A DNA stretch of 64,000 bases from contig CBDBCU010000006.1 of the NCBI GenBank assembly GCA_965203435.1, positions 372,001 to 436,000 of the forward strand. Reading direction: 5' to 3'. Position 1 is the first letter of the stretch, and each line of letters starts with the position of its first letter. The notes below the pieces were generated by a model. The model was given only the letters and a program-made list of their open reading frames with translations. It was not told where the DNA came from and did no database searches. Source of the DNA: CBDBCU01 sp965203435 (GTDB taxonomy: Bacteria > Chloroflexota > Dehalococcoidia > Lucifugimonadales > UBA3495). Of the stretch, positions 34,485 through 42,320 are shown one piece after another. The position numbers were made by a program, and so were the translations under genes.

Positions 34485-35790
34485 CAGCAACTTTCCCTGG
34501 CGGCGGGATAAAGACGGCTTGGGTGTTTGGGAACATCGCGGTCAGGTAGCCATCGCCGGCTACGGCCATTCCCCGGTGGATCGCCGCTGGGATGGCGTAA
34601 ATCTGGATACGAGCCTGGGCGCCTATTCCCTTCTGGCCTGCCAGCGGGCGATGGCTGACGCCGGGGTGACGCCGGAGCAGGTTGACGGCGTAATCTGCTG
34701 CGACAGCCACATTGCCGGCGGCAGCGGCGGCTCCGCCTCCCGCTGGGCGCCGCGTACCTACTTTGCCCCGCCCTACGATTCCGAATACGGCCTGACCCTG
34801 GTCAACGGCGATTGGCTGGTCAAGACACTGGGCCTGCCCAATGTAAAGTTTGCGCCAACGGGAGTGCCGACCATCGGGGAAATGATGGGAATGGCGGCCC
34901 AAGCGGTCGGGGATGGGATTTGCAACACTTGCCTGGTGATTTACCCCACCGGCAACTTGGCCGGCCGCTACCGCCGCGGCGGCGAAAATGCCGACGACTA
35001 CGCCCGCGGCCCCCGCCAGTGGACGGTGCCTTGGGGCAATCACGGCGGCAACGATTTCATCAACATCTTTCCCCATAACCAGTATTGCCTGAAATACGGC
35101 GGGCAGCACGACGACCTGGCCCCCTTTGTCATCAATCAGCACAAAAACGGAATGTTGACCCCCTGGGGTTTCAACTACAATCACGGCATCGATCCCATCA
35201 CGGTAGAGGACTATGTCAGTTCCCGCTACATCCTGAATCCGTTGCGGATTTGGGACTGCGATCGGCCGGTGAATGCGGCGGCGGCTTACCTGTTCACTAC
35301 CGCGGAGCGGGCCCGGGACCTGAAAGCCCCGCCGGTCTATGTGCTGAATCATTCCCAGCACAACTTTAAATTCCGCACCACCCAGCCCGATTTGGCCGAA
35401 GTCGAGGAATGGACCGACCGGGCGGCGGCGCGGATGTACGAGGGGGCCGGCCTCGGCCCGGCCGATGTGGACATTTTCAATCCCTATGACGGCTATTCCA
35501 TAATGACCCAGTTCTTTCTGGAGGGCTTTCAGTGGCACGGGGTCAAGCGGGGCGATGCCTTTGCCTTTTATGCCGGCGACCTCAGCGTCAAGGGGCCGCA
35601 TCCTTTCAGCTCCAGCGGCGGCAACCTGGGCAATGGGCGCACCCGCACCGCTATGTATACCGACAGCATCGAGCAGCTGCGGGGAACGGCCGGGCCGCGC
35701 CAGGTAACGGTGCGCGCCGAAACCGCCTTGTGCGCCTTTACCACCCCCAGCAGCGGCGGCTGGCTGATGTTGGGCAAACACCCCCGCTGA
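34474..35790 (+). CDS. Thiolase-like protein (SCP2-thiolase type), partner of DUF35
   Basis: A 438-residue thiolase-fold protein: VAIAGYGHSPVDRRW, YSLLACQRAMADAGVTPEQVDGVI, EEWTDRAAARMYEGAGLGPADVDIFNPYDGYSIM and a final FSSSGGNLGNGRTRTAMYTDSIEQLRG. The thiolase motif GGxLxxGHPxG is changed to GGNLGNGRTR, so the catalytic histidine seems to be lost. A clear nucleophilic cysteine context is also hard to place. It may therefore bind acyl-CoA without acting as a normal thiolase, or use different chemistry. The 11-bp overlap with the DUF35 gene indicates a joint complex. Confidence 0.82.
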   Translation: MTSSSNFPWRRDKDGLGVWEHRGQVAIAGYGHSPVDRRWDGVNLDTSLGAYSLLACQRAMADAGVTPEQVDGVICCDSHIAGGSGGSASRWAPRTYFAPPYDSEYGLTLVNGDWLVKTLGLPNVKFAPTGVPTIGEMMGMAAQAVGDGICNTCLVIYPTGNLAGRYRRGGENADDYARGPRQWTVPWGNHGGNDFINIFPHNQYCLKYGGQHDDLAPFVINQHKNGMLTPWGFNYNHGIDPITVEDYVSSRYILNPLRIWDCDRPVNAAAAYLFTTAERARDLKAPPVYVLNHSQHNFKFRTTQPDLAEVEEWTDRAAARMYEGAGLGPADVDIFNPYDGYSIMTQFFLEGFQWHGVKRGDAFAFYAGDLSVKGPHPFSSSGGNLGNGRTRTAMYTDSIEQLRGTAGPRQVTVRAETALCAFTTPSSGGWLMLGKHPR

Positions 35791-35845
35791 AAGCAATGGC
35801 GCAAGTGACCTGGATGGCGCAATGCCCCCGGCCCGCGCCAAACCG

Positions 35846-36190
35846 TCATTCCCGCGTAAGCGGGAATCCCCGCGCCGGCAAGTGGGGATACCTATAGCCT
35901 ATCATTCCGCTCATCCTGAACTTGTTGAAGGGTCATCCTGAACCTGTCGAGGGACGAATACGCCACAGCAGAACTGAACCGACTGACCGGGATGGGGCAA
36001 TGCCGCCTTACCCACGCCAGACCGTCATTCCCGCGCAAGCGGGAATCCGTCCGCCGGCAATGCGGGATCCCTAATGGAGCGGAAATCCTTCGCCAGACCG
36101 TCATTCCCGCGTAAGCGGGAATCCCCACGACGGCAATTCGGGATACCCAAAGGCCATCATTCCGCTCATCCTGAACTTGTTGAAGGATGA
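35846..36190. repeat. Cluster of family A and family B repeats filling an intergenic gap
   Basis: The 433-bp gap between the thiolase and HAD genes contains three family A hairpins (ATTCCCGC-G(C/T)AA-GCGGGAAT) near 35852, 36027 and 36102. It also holds family B units (CATCCTGAACTTGTTGAAGG and CATCCTGAACCTGTCGAGGG) near 35910, 35933 and 36168. No convincing ORF is present. Confidence 0.8.
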
Positions 36191-36223
36191 ATACGCAGCA
36201 ACCGAAACCTCGGGAGGAAACCC

Positions 36224-36571
36224 TTGACCAAACTAATCAGTTTTGACATCGACGGTACCCTGGAAGTGGGCGACCCGCCCGGCTGCATCACCCTGGATCT
36301 GGTGCGCGCCGCCCAGGCCCACGGCTGCATTATCGGCAGCTGCTCCGACCGCACCGTCAGCAATCAGCAGCGCCTCTGGCGGGAAAATGCCCTCCCCATG
36401 CAGTTCACCGTCCTGAAACACCAACTGCCGCAGGTCAAAGCTGAGTTCGCCGCCGACCAGTATATCCACATTGGCGACACCGAAATTGACCGCCAGTACG
36501 CCGAGCGTTCCGGCTTTCAATTCCTGTTGCCGGATGCCCCGGTAGCCCAGCTGTGGGAGGGTTCGGATTAG
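36224..36571 (+). CDS. Small HAD-family protein
   Basis: TTG start at 36224, supported by GGGAGGAAA eight bases upstream. The 115-residue product has ISFDIDGTLEVGDPPG (HAD motif I with both aspartates), GSCSDRT (motif II-like) and IHIGDTEIDRQYAERSGF (motif IV). There is almost no cap domain, so it is a minimal HAD fold, perhaps acting on a macromolecule or a small phosphoester. It ends four bases into the presumed start of the following methyltransferase gene. Confidence 0.75.
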   Translation: MTKLISFDIDGTLEVGDPPGCITLDLVRAAQAHGCIIGSCSDRTVSNQQRLWRENALPMQFTVLKHQLPQVKAEFAADQYIHIGDTEIDRQYAERSGFQFLLPDAPVAQLWEGSD

Positions 36572-37385
36572 CTGTCCCATCCGCAACGGCCAAGCCCTGA
36601 TCGACCGGTTCCGCCAGGCCCGCAGCGACCCGGCCCTGGCGGTACTGGAGGGTTTTCATCCCTTGAAACACGCCCTCCGTTTCGGCGCGGCGGTACAGGA
36701 AACGGCCGCCGTCGATGCCGGAGAACTGGCCCGCTTGACCCAAGCCCTGGCCCCGGATTTGGCCGGCCTATTGGATCGCGATTTGACCCTTGTGCCGCCG
36801 GCCCTTTTCCGCCAACTTTCTCCGGCACCCCCGCCCACCGGCGTTATTGCCTTGGCGCAACGGCCGGCGGTCGACCGGGCGGCAATGCTGCATAACCCCG
36901 GCCCGGCCCCGTTGGTACTCCTGGAAAATCCCCGGAGTCATGGCAATGCCGGCGCCGCCATCCGGGCCGCCGCGGCCGCCGGAGCCGCCGGCGTAATTGC
37001 CACCGGCGAACATGACCCCTGGCATCCTTCAGCGCTAGTCGGCTCCGCCGGCTTGCACTTTGCTTTGCCGGTAGCCGGCTGGCCCGATTTTGCGCCGGGC
37101 TGGACTGATTTTGCGCCGGCTGAGGTTGACCGGGAACAATGGGGAAAGCGGCCGCTAGTGGCCTTGGATCCGGCCGGCGCGCCGCTGCGGCCCGGCGGGA
37201 TCCCCGACCGGGCTTTGCTGATTTTCGGCTCGGAAAGAGAGGGTGTCAGCCCGGGATTGCTGGCTTTGGCTGACGACCGGATAGCCCTGCCCATGATGCC
37301 GGGCGTGTCCAGCCTGAACCTGGCCACGGCGGTGGCCGTAGCCCTATACACCTGGCGGCTGGGTCAGGAAAGTCCCTCATCGTAG
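36567..37385 (+). CDS. SpoU-family rRNA/tRNA 2'-O-methyltransferase, probable ATT start
   Basis: The conserved N-terminal sequence begins before the first TTG (36663): in frame one reads ISCPIRNGQALIDRFRQ, then AVLEGFHPLKHALRFGA. The only start well placed behind a ribosome-binding site (GGGAGG, 6 bp) is ATT 36567, overlapping the HAD stop; CTG 36597 and TTG 36663 are weaker. The C-terminal SPOUT knot is clear: VLLENPRSHGNAGAAIRAAAAAG (motif 1), LLIFGSEREGVSPG (motif 2) and ALPMMPGVSSLNLATAVAVAL (motif 3). It should methylate a ribose 2'-OH using SAM. The 3' end overlaps the convergent racemase gene by 22 bp. Confidence 0.82.
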   Translation: MSCPIRNGQALIDRFRQARSDPALAVLEGFHPLKHALRFGAAVQETAAVDAGELARLTQALAPDLAGLLDRDLTLVPPALFRQLSPAPPPTGVIALAQRPAVDRAAMLHNPGPAPLVLLENPRSHGNAGAAIRAAAAAGAAGVIATGEHDPWHPSALVGSAGLHFALPVAGWPDFAPGWTDFAPAEVDREQWGKRPLVALDPAGAPLRPGGIPDRALLIFGSEREGVSPGLLALADDRIALPMMPGVSSLNLATAVAVALYTWRLGQESPSS

Positions 37386-38482
37386 CGGATGGCCCGGTGC
37401 GGAAAGAGAGCCGACCAGTCAAAATCCACGCCATGCCCCGGCGTTTCCCGGGGAGTGTAAAAACCTTTTTCCGGCAGTAGCGGATTGACGATAAAGCCGC
37501 TGTTGTTCAGGTTTAGGGCCGGCAGATGTTCCACCAGAAAGCCGTTGGCCGCGCCGCAGCACAGGTGTACCGACAATTCCTCGACCAGATGCGGGGCCAT
37601 GGGCAGATGATAGGCATCGGCCAGCCGGGCAATCCGCATCCAGGGGGTAATGCCGCCGACCCGACACACATCCGCCTGGACGAACTGCACCGCTTCCCGT
37701 TGGAACAAGTCCAGAAACTGCTCTACCTGCCATTCCCCTTCCCCGCCGGCCAAAGCTACATTGACCGTGCGGCTCAAGCGTTGATAGCCGGCGTGATCCT
37801 CGGAAAGGATTGGCTCCTCCAGCCAGAACAGGTTGAACTCATCCATTGCCCGGGCCCGGGTTATCGCTTCGCCCACCGCCCAGCGTTGATTGGCATCCAC
37901 CATCAGCGGCGTATGGGGGCCAATGGCTTGCCGGACGGCCCGCAGCCGTTCCAGATCCTCGGCCGGCCGTTCCCGGCCCACCTTGATTTTGACGCCCCAA
38001 TAGTCCTGGTTGACAAAGTTCTGTACCGCGTCCACCAGTTCCTCCGTGGAATAGGCCAGGTCAATGCCGCTGCCATAGGCCGGAATCCGTTCCCGATAGC
38101 CGCCCAGCAAGCGGAACAGCGGCTGCCCGGCGGCCTTGCCGGCCAAATCCCACAGGGCAATATCCAGGGGGGCCAGGGTAACGGCGGTCAGGCCGGCCAT
38201 AGTGATGTTGGGAAAGACGCTGCGCCACAGCTTATCCCACAGCCGCTCGATGTCCGCCGGATTTTCCCCCAGCAGGCGCGGCCCCAGCAGGGAATCAATG
38301 GCGGCTTTCATCCCCCGGCCGCTGTCGCCATGGCTGTAAGTCCAGCCAATGCCCTCCAGCCCGTCGTCGGTGATGATGCGGCCCAGCAGCAGGCTGGTCG
38401 CTTCAATCTGCGCGCTGGAGTTGGACAACCCCGGCGACCGGGGTATCCGGTATAAAGCCGTATCTACCTGCTCGATCCGCAA
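37364..38482 (-). CDS. Mandelate racemase / muconate lactonizing enzyme family (enolase superfamily)
   Basis: TTG start at 38482 behind AAAGGGGG. The 372-residue protein has the enolase-superfamily capping domain and a TIM barrel with KIKVGRERP (KxK catalytic lysines), metal ligands in VDANQRW (Asp), FWLEEP (Glu) and LAGGEGEW (Glu), and PHLVEEL with the catalytic His. The pattern fits the acid-sugar dehydratase / mandelate racemase subgroup. The substrate cannot be fixed. It is the last of a leftward run Grx-DinB, alpha/beta hydrolase, racemase with gaps of 19 and 30 bp. Confidence 0.87.
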   Translation of the reverse strand: MRIEQVDTALYRIPRSPGLSNSSAQIEATSLLLGRIITDDGLEGIGWTYSHGDSGRGMKAAIDSLLGPRLLGENPADIERLWDKLWRSVFPNITMAGLTAVTLAPLDIALWDLAGKAAGQPLFRLLGGYRERIPAYGSGIDLAYSTEELVDAVQNFVNQDYWGVKIKVGRERPAEDLERLRAVRQAIGPHTPLMVDANQRWAVGEAITRARAMDEFNLFWLEEPILSEDHAGYQRLSRTVNVALAGGEGEWQVEQFLDLFQREAVQFVQADVCRVGGITPWMRIARLADAYHLPMAPHLVEELSVHLCCGAANGFLVEHLPALNLNNSGFIVNPLLPEKGFYTPRETPGHGVDFDWSALFPHRAIRYDEGLS

Positions 38483-38512
38483 TGCGCAATCCCCCTTTCC
38501 GCTAAATTCCCG

Positions 38513-39358
38513 TTAGACCGCCGCCGCCGCAACCGGGGCCAACTGCCGGGCCACAAAGGTTTTCATCAGCCCGATCGCCCGGTCCGACTCCGCCCCGGGA
38601 GTGTTGCCAAAGCCGTGCGGCATATCCGGGAAAATCTCCAGTTGAATGTCCCCGCCGGCGGCTTGATAGGCGGCGGCGAACCGCTCCGGGATGGACAAGG
38701 GTACATTATCGTCCCGGGTGCCTTGAATAATCAAAGTCGGCGGCAACCGTGCCGGCTCGCCCCGTTCCAGAATGTGCTGGGGATTGCCCTCTCGCATCGT
38801 ATCCTGGCTCAGGAAATAGGCTTCGGTCGACTCGGCCAGCCGTTCATTGTTGGCTTCTTGGGCGTAAAGATAGCGGGCATAAGGATCCAGCACCGGCCAG
38901 CAGCAGATGGTATAAGCCATCGCCGCGTCAAAGCCGGTAGGCAAATCCAGGGCGGCGTAGCGGGAATCCGCCGGCCGCATCCCATTGAGCATCAGGGTAT
39001 GGCCGCCGCTGGAGGAGCCGATGCCGCCCACGCTGGCCGGGTCAATGTTAAACTCAGCGGCGTTAGCCTTGAGCCAACGGGCCGCGTAGTTCACATCCTG
39101 CACCTGGGCCGGATAGGGATGGGCCGGGGCCAAGCGGAAATCCACGGCCGCCACCACAATGCCGCTGGCCGCCAGAGCCGCCGCCATCACCGCGTCATTG
39201 CTGCGGTCGCCCCGATTCCACGCGCCCCCATGAACATCCAACAGGCCGGGAAAGGGGCCAATCCCCTGCGGCCGGTACAGGGTCACGCCCCAACCGGCCT
39301 GATATTCCCGCTCCTCGACCTTAACCTCAAACTGCTGCGCCGGGTTGTAATCGGCCAT
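38513..39358 (-). CDS. Alpha/beta-hydrolase (esterase / dienelactone-like, HSL-type)
   Basis: A 281-residue alpha/beta hydrolase. HGGAWNRGD is the HGG(G/A)-type oxyanion motif, GIGSSSGGH holds the nucleophilic serine (GxSxG), GTRDDNVPLSIPERF the acid, and FPDMPHGFGN the histidine. This combination marks an esterase of the hormone-sensitive-lipase-like class. AAGGAGA is 7 bp before the ATG. It follows the selenoprotein candidate by 19 bp and precedes the racemase by 30 bp. Confidence 0.85.
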   Translation of the reverse strand: MADYNPAQQFEVKVEEREYQAGWGVTLYRPQGIGPFPGLLDVHGGAWNRGDRSNDAVMAAALAASGIVVAAVDFRLAPAHPYPAQVQDVNYAARWLKANAAEFNIDPASVGGIGSSSGGHTLMLNGMRPADSRYAALDLPTGFDAAMAYTICCWPVLDPYARYLYAQEANNERLAESTEAYFLSQDTMREGNPQHILERGEPARLPPTLIIQGTRDDNVPLSIPERFAAAYQAAGGDIQLEIFPDMPHGFGNTPGAESDRAIGLMKTFVARQLAPVAAAAV

Positions 39359-39377
39359 GCCATACTCTCCTTGGCTC

Positions 39378-40139
39378 TTAAATCAGGGCTTCCGGGGTGA
39401 AAATCCCCTCGAAATCGGCGGCCGTGGCCGGGTTTGCCGGGGCCACGCCCAAAGTGGTTTCCATAAACCAATAGACCTGCTTGAGATGATGGGTGCTGTG
39501 GCTGAGGATGATGTTCAGCAGTTCCTCGACCGTTACTTCCCCGCCGTAATGGGCCGGCACCACCCGGTTCAGGGCGGCATCATCCTTGCCGTTCAGGAAA
39601 GCGGTAATGCTGCTGATAACCCCCCGGCCGTAGTCGGCAATTTCCGCCGGCTGATTCACCCCGGTCAGCCGTTCCCGGCACGCCTGCATATCCTCCGGGG
39701 TCATGCTGCCGGTGCGGTGGCTCAGCCAAGCCAGTTCCGGGAAGGACAGGATGTGGACGATGGTGTCCCGCAAGGTTTCCGGCCGCCAAGCCACTTCCCG
39801 CTGCAACTGCGCCGGGGAAAGCTGGAGGGTAGCCCGGATGGTAGCGTTCAGGATGCGGTCGTACTTGTCCGCCATCCACTCGGCCCGCCCGGAAAGCTCC
39901 ACCTGCGCCGTCAGCTGCAAGAGGTCAATCAGCTTCCGGGGGTAGTAGCCGATGATGATTTCGGTATCGTCCACCACCGTAACCGGGGCCGACTTGATGC
40001 CGTGACGGATCAGGAAAGCCTGGGCCGCCGGTTCGCTGGCAATGTCGTGGTGCTCATACTGAACACCGTTGGAGGCTAGAAACTCCTCTAGCGTCCGGCA
40101 GCTGAATCAACCCGGGTTGGTATAGACATCTACTTTCAT
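39378..40139 (-). CDS. Candidate selenoprotein: glutaredoxin domain fused to DinB domain, TGA at codon 11
   Basis: GGAGG lies 7 bp before an ATG at 40139. The frame reads MKVDVYTNPG, then TGA (40109-40107), then FSCRTLEEFLASNGV and onward without another stop to 39378 (253 residues if TGA is read). Residues 1-75 are a glutaredoxin fold: VYTNPG-U-FSC replaces the usual CxxC, the cis-Pro is in KSAPVTVV, and IIGYYPRKLIDLL is the last helix. Residues 80-253 are a DinB four-helix domain with metal-type histidines (IVHILSF, LSHSTHHLKQ). The TGA sits exactly at the first redox cysteine and a SECIS-like hairpin follows. An ordinary annotation would begin at GTG 39977. A nonsense mutation is the alternative. 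Confidence 0.75.
40071..40096 (-). promoter_or_regulatory. SECIS-like stem-loop downstream of the in-frame TGA
   Basis: On the minus strand, 10 nt after TGA: GGA, an unpaired C, GCTAGA, loop GGAGTT, TCTAGC, an unpaired C, TCC. The upper stem is 6 perfect pairs, the lower 3 pairs, with a C-C mismatch between. The apical loop begins with GG, the feature recognised by bacterial SelB, about 20 nt after the TGA. That distance is like the one in E. coli fdhF. Confidence 0.65.
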
Positions 40140-40211
40140 TTCTTTGCCTCCGGCGGCCGCTGTAATTCGGCCGCCCCGTTCAGGATAGCGGAAACCGGGA
40201 AACATAGCAAG

Positions 40212-40277
40212 GGCGGAAAAGCGGCTTTTTCCGCCGCCATCATCCTTTGCCCCTTAGCCGCCGGAAAGTTATATAAT
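40212..40277. promoter_or_regulatory. Hairpin and -10 box between divergent genes
   Basis: A perfect 9-bp inverted repeat (GGCGGAAAA, loop GCGGCT, TTTTCCGCC; 40212-40235) lies between the Grx-DinB gene and the PAC2 gene. TATAAT at 40272-40277 is a likely -10 for the rightward gene; the best -35 is a poor TTGCCC 19 bp upstream. Confidence 0.45.
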
Positions 40278-40338
40278 GGGATTAGGCAAGGGATTTTGCC
40301 GGGCCGGGTTTGCCGGGCCGGAGCAGGGAGGGCCAGTT

Positions 40339-41283
40339 ATGGATCCGGACGGGATGACGATTTGGCAGGAAACTCCGGCCGCCGACTATCTGATTGCCGG
40401 CTGGAAAAACCAGTGGTCGGACGGCGGCAACATTTCCAGCGGCCTGCCCGCCTATCTGATTGAGCGGCTGAACGCCCGCAAAATCGGGCGCTTGGGGCCG
40501 GAAATTGAGCGGATGTGCTATCCCTTTCAGATTGCCGGCACCCACGACGCCTTTCGGCCGGCGGCCGCCTTTTACGAGGGTCTGCCCAGCGTGCCAATGC
40601 ACTGGGACAACGAGTTTTATGACGCCGGCAACGGGCTGATTGTCTTTCTCGGCGAGGAACCGTGGTTCGAGCTGGATTTGTACGGAGATGCCCTCTTTGC
40701 CGCTATCCGGCGGCTGGGCATTAAGCAGACCGCCGCCGTCGAGGGCTACAACGGCCCGGCCCCGCCGGATTTGGAACGGCGGGTGGGCTGCGTGTTCAGC
40801 CAGCCGGAAATGCAGGATACCCTGGAACGCCACGGCATCCAGTTTTCCAACTATGGCAGCGGTACCCGCCAGGGGCCGACCATTGGCATGGCCCTGGTAA
40901 CGATGGCCCACTATCGCCACCCGGACTTGTCGGTGTTCCGCCTGGGGGCTATGGCCCCGATGTATCCCTTTTCCACCTCGGGCAATCGGCAGGTGGGCAT
41001 AGTCACCGACTACCGGGCTTTCTTTGACCTGATGCGGCGCCTCAAAGCCATGTTCCGCCTTTCCATCGACCTGTCGGATTTGGAAAGCCGGGGCAACGCC
41101 GAATCGGCTCGCTTGCAGGAAACCCTGGAACGCATCAGCAATTCCAATTCCAACGCCCGGGAAATCATCGACCGGGTGCGCGCCGATTACCGCTACATCC
41201 CCTTCGAGGAACCAGTGGAATTGCCGCCGCAGCTGGATCAAGCCCTGGATGACATCCTGCGCGAAGGGCCGGAACCGGCGTAA
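40339..41283 (+). CDS. PAC2-family protein
   Basis: The ATG at 40339 follows GGGAGGG and gives 314 residues. The N-terminal LIAGWKNQWSDGGNISSGLPAYLIERLNARKIG matches the PAC2 fold (related to proteasome assembly chaperone 2 and bacterial/archaeal ATP-grasp-associated proteins). FLGEEPWFELDLYGDALFAAIRRLGI and the GTRQGPTIGMALV segment continue the domain. A helical tail (about residues 235-314) follows. Actinobacterial relatives are often near proteasome genes; none are seen here. Function unknown. Confidence 0.78.
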   Translation: MDPDGMTIWQETPAADYLIAGWKNQWSDGGNISSGLPAYLIERLNARKIGRLGPEIERMCYPFQIAGTHDAFRPAAAFYEGLPSVPMHWDNEFYDAGNGLIVFLGEEPWFELDLYGDALFAAIRRLGIKQTAAVEGYNGPAPPDLERRVGCVFSQPEMQDTLERHGIQFSNYGSGTRQGPTIGMALVTMAHYRHPDLSVFRLGAMAPMYPFSTSGNRQVGIVTDYRAFFDLMRRLKAMFRLSIDLSDLESRGNAESARLQETLERISNSNSNAREIIDRVRADYRYIPFEEPVELPPQLDQALDDILREGPEPA

Positions 41284-41308
41284 AAACCCGGTTTGCCCGG
41301 AAGTAACA

Positions 41309-41362
41309 ATCCGCTCACCCTGAACTTGTTGAAAGGCTATCCCGAACTTGTTTAGGGATGAA
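41309..41362. repeat. Family B repeat pair
   Basis: CCGCTCACCCTGAACTTGTT followed by a second diverged unit, TATCCCGAACTTGTTTAGGG, just upstream of the SDR gene. Confidence 0.6.
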
Positions 41363-41385
41363 ACAACCAATAGGAGGAACCCGCC

Positions 41386-42168
41386 TTGCGCCTGGCCGGA
41401 AAAACCGCCCTGATTACCGGAGCCAGCCGAAACATCGGCAAGGAAACCGCCTTGACCTTTGCCCGGGAAGGGGCCGACCTCATCCTCAGTTCCCTCAACA
41501 GCCCGGAGGAACTGGCCGCCGTGGCCGCCGAATGTCGCGATTTGGGGGTCAGCGTCTATACCGCCCTGGCCGATATTGCCGATGCGGCCCAATGCCGGCA
41601 ACTGGTCGCCGACGGACTGGCGGCCTTGGGGAAAATCGATGTGCTGGTCAGCAACGCCGCCATTCGGCCGCATCATCCCCTGCTGTCCGTTACCGAGGCC
41701 GACTGGCATCGGGTTTTCGCCATCAACCTGCACTCCAGCTTTTACCTGTGCCAAGCGGTTCTGCCGGGGATGATGGAACGGGAAACCGGCAGCATCATCG
41801 CCATCGGGGGAATGGCTGCCCTTACCGGCCGGCCGGACACCGCCGCCGTTACCGCCGCCAAAACCGGCCTGTGGGGACTGATCCGCGCCGTAGCCGCCGA
41901 GTTCGCCCCCTACAACATCCGGGCCAATATGGTCAATCCCGGCACTATTGACACCGCCCGCCGCAATCCGGAGTGGTTTGCCCGGGAATCCCGGCGGCCG
42001 GACGGCAATTCGGAACAGTTGCGCCGCATCCCCCTGGGCCGGCAAGGCGCTGTTTCCGACATTGCCAACGCCTGCCTCTTTCTGGCGTCTGACGAATCCG
42101 CTTACATCACCGGCGACCAGCTTAATGTGGTCGGCGGCCGCTATATGGTAGCCGCCGCCACCGACTGA
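41386..42168 (+). CDS. Short-chain dehydrogenase/reductase-like protein lacking the catalytic Tyr and Ser
   Basis: TTG start at 41386 behind AGGAGGAAC; 260 residues. The Rossmann fold is intact: TGASRNIGKE (TGxxxGxG-like NAD(P) loop), D-I-A at 63-65, NAA near 90-92, and NPGTIDT. The active site is not: SIIAIGGMAAL carries Gly where catalytic Ser normally sits (about 141-142), and AAVTAAKTGL has Val at the Tyr position (about 155), leaving only Lys159. It is probably a non-classical SDR with altered or no dehydrogenase activity. It ends with the common C-terminal ITGDQLNVVGG. Confidence 0.85.
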   Translation: MRLAGKTALITGASRNIGKETALTFAREGADLILSSLNSPEELAAVAAECRDLGVSVYTALADIADAAQCRQLVADGLAALGKIDVLVSNAAIRPHHPLLSVTEADWHRVFAINLHSSFYLCQAVLPGMMERETGSIIAIGGMAALTGRPDTAAVTAAKTGLWGLIRAVAAEFAPYNIRANMVNPGTIDTARRNPEWFARESRRPDGNSEQLRRIPLGRQGAVSDIANACLFLASDESAYITGDQLNVVGGRYMVAAATD

Positions 42169-42230
42169 GGACGGCGGCCGAACCGCCTAACGGAATCGCC
42201 GCCAGTTCATCCGGTTACGGCCTATTCCAT

Positions 42231-42263
42231 CCGCTCATCCTGAACTTGTTGAAGGATGAACAC
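42231..42263. repeat. Family B repeat
   Basis: One full copy of CATCCTGAACTTGTTGAAGG flanked by ATCCGCT and ATGAACACG, between the SDR and RidA genes. Confidence 0.65.
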
Positions 42264-42320
42264 GCCGCAATGGGATGAACCGGCGGCAGTAAAAGCCAAT
42301 GCAATCAGGAGGTTAAAGTT

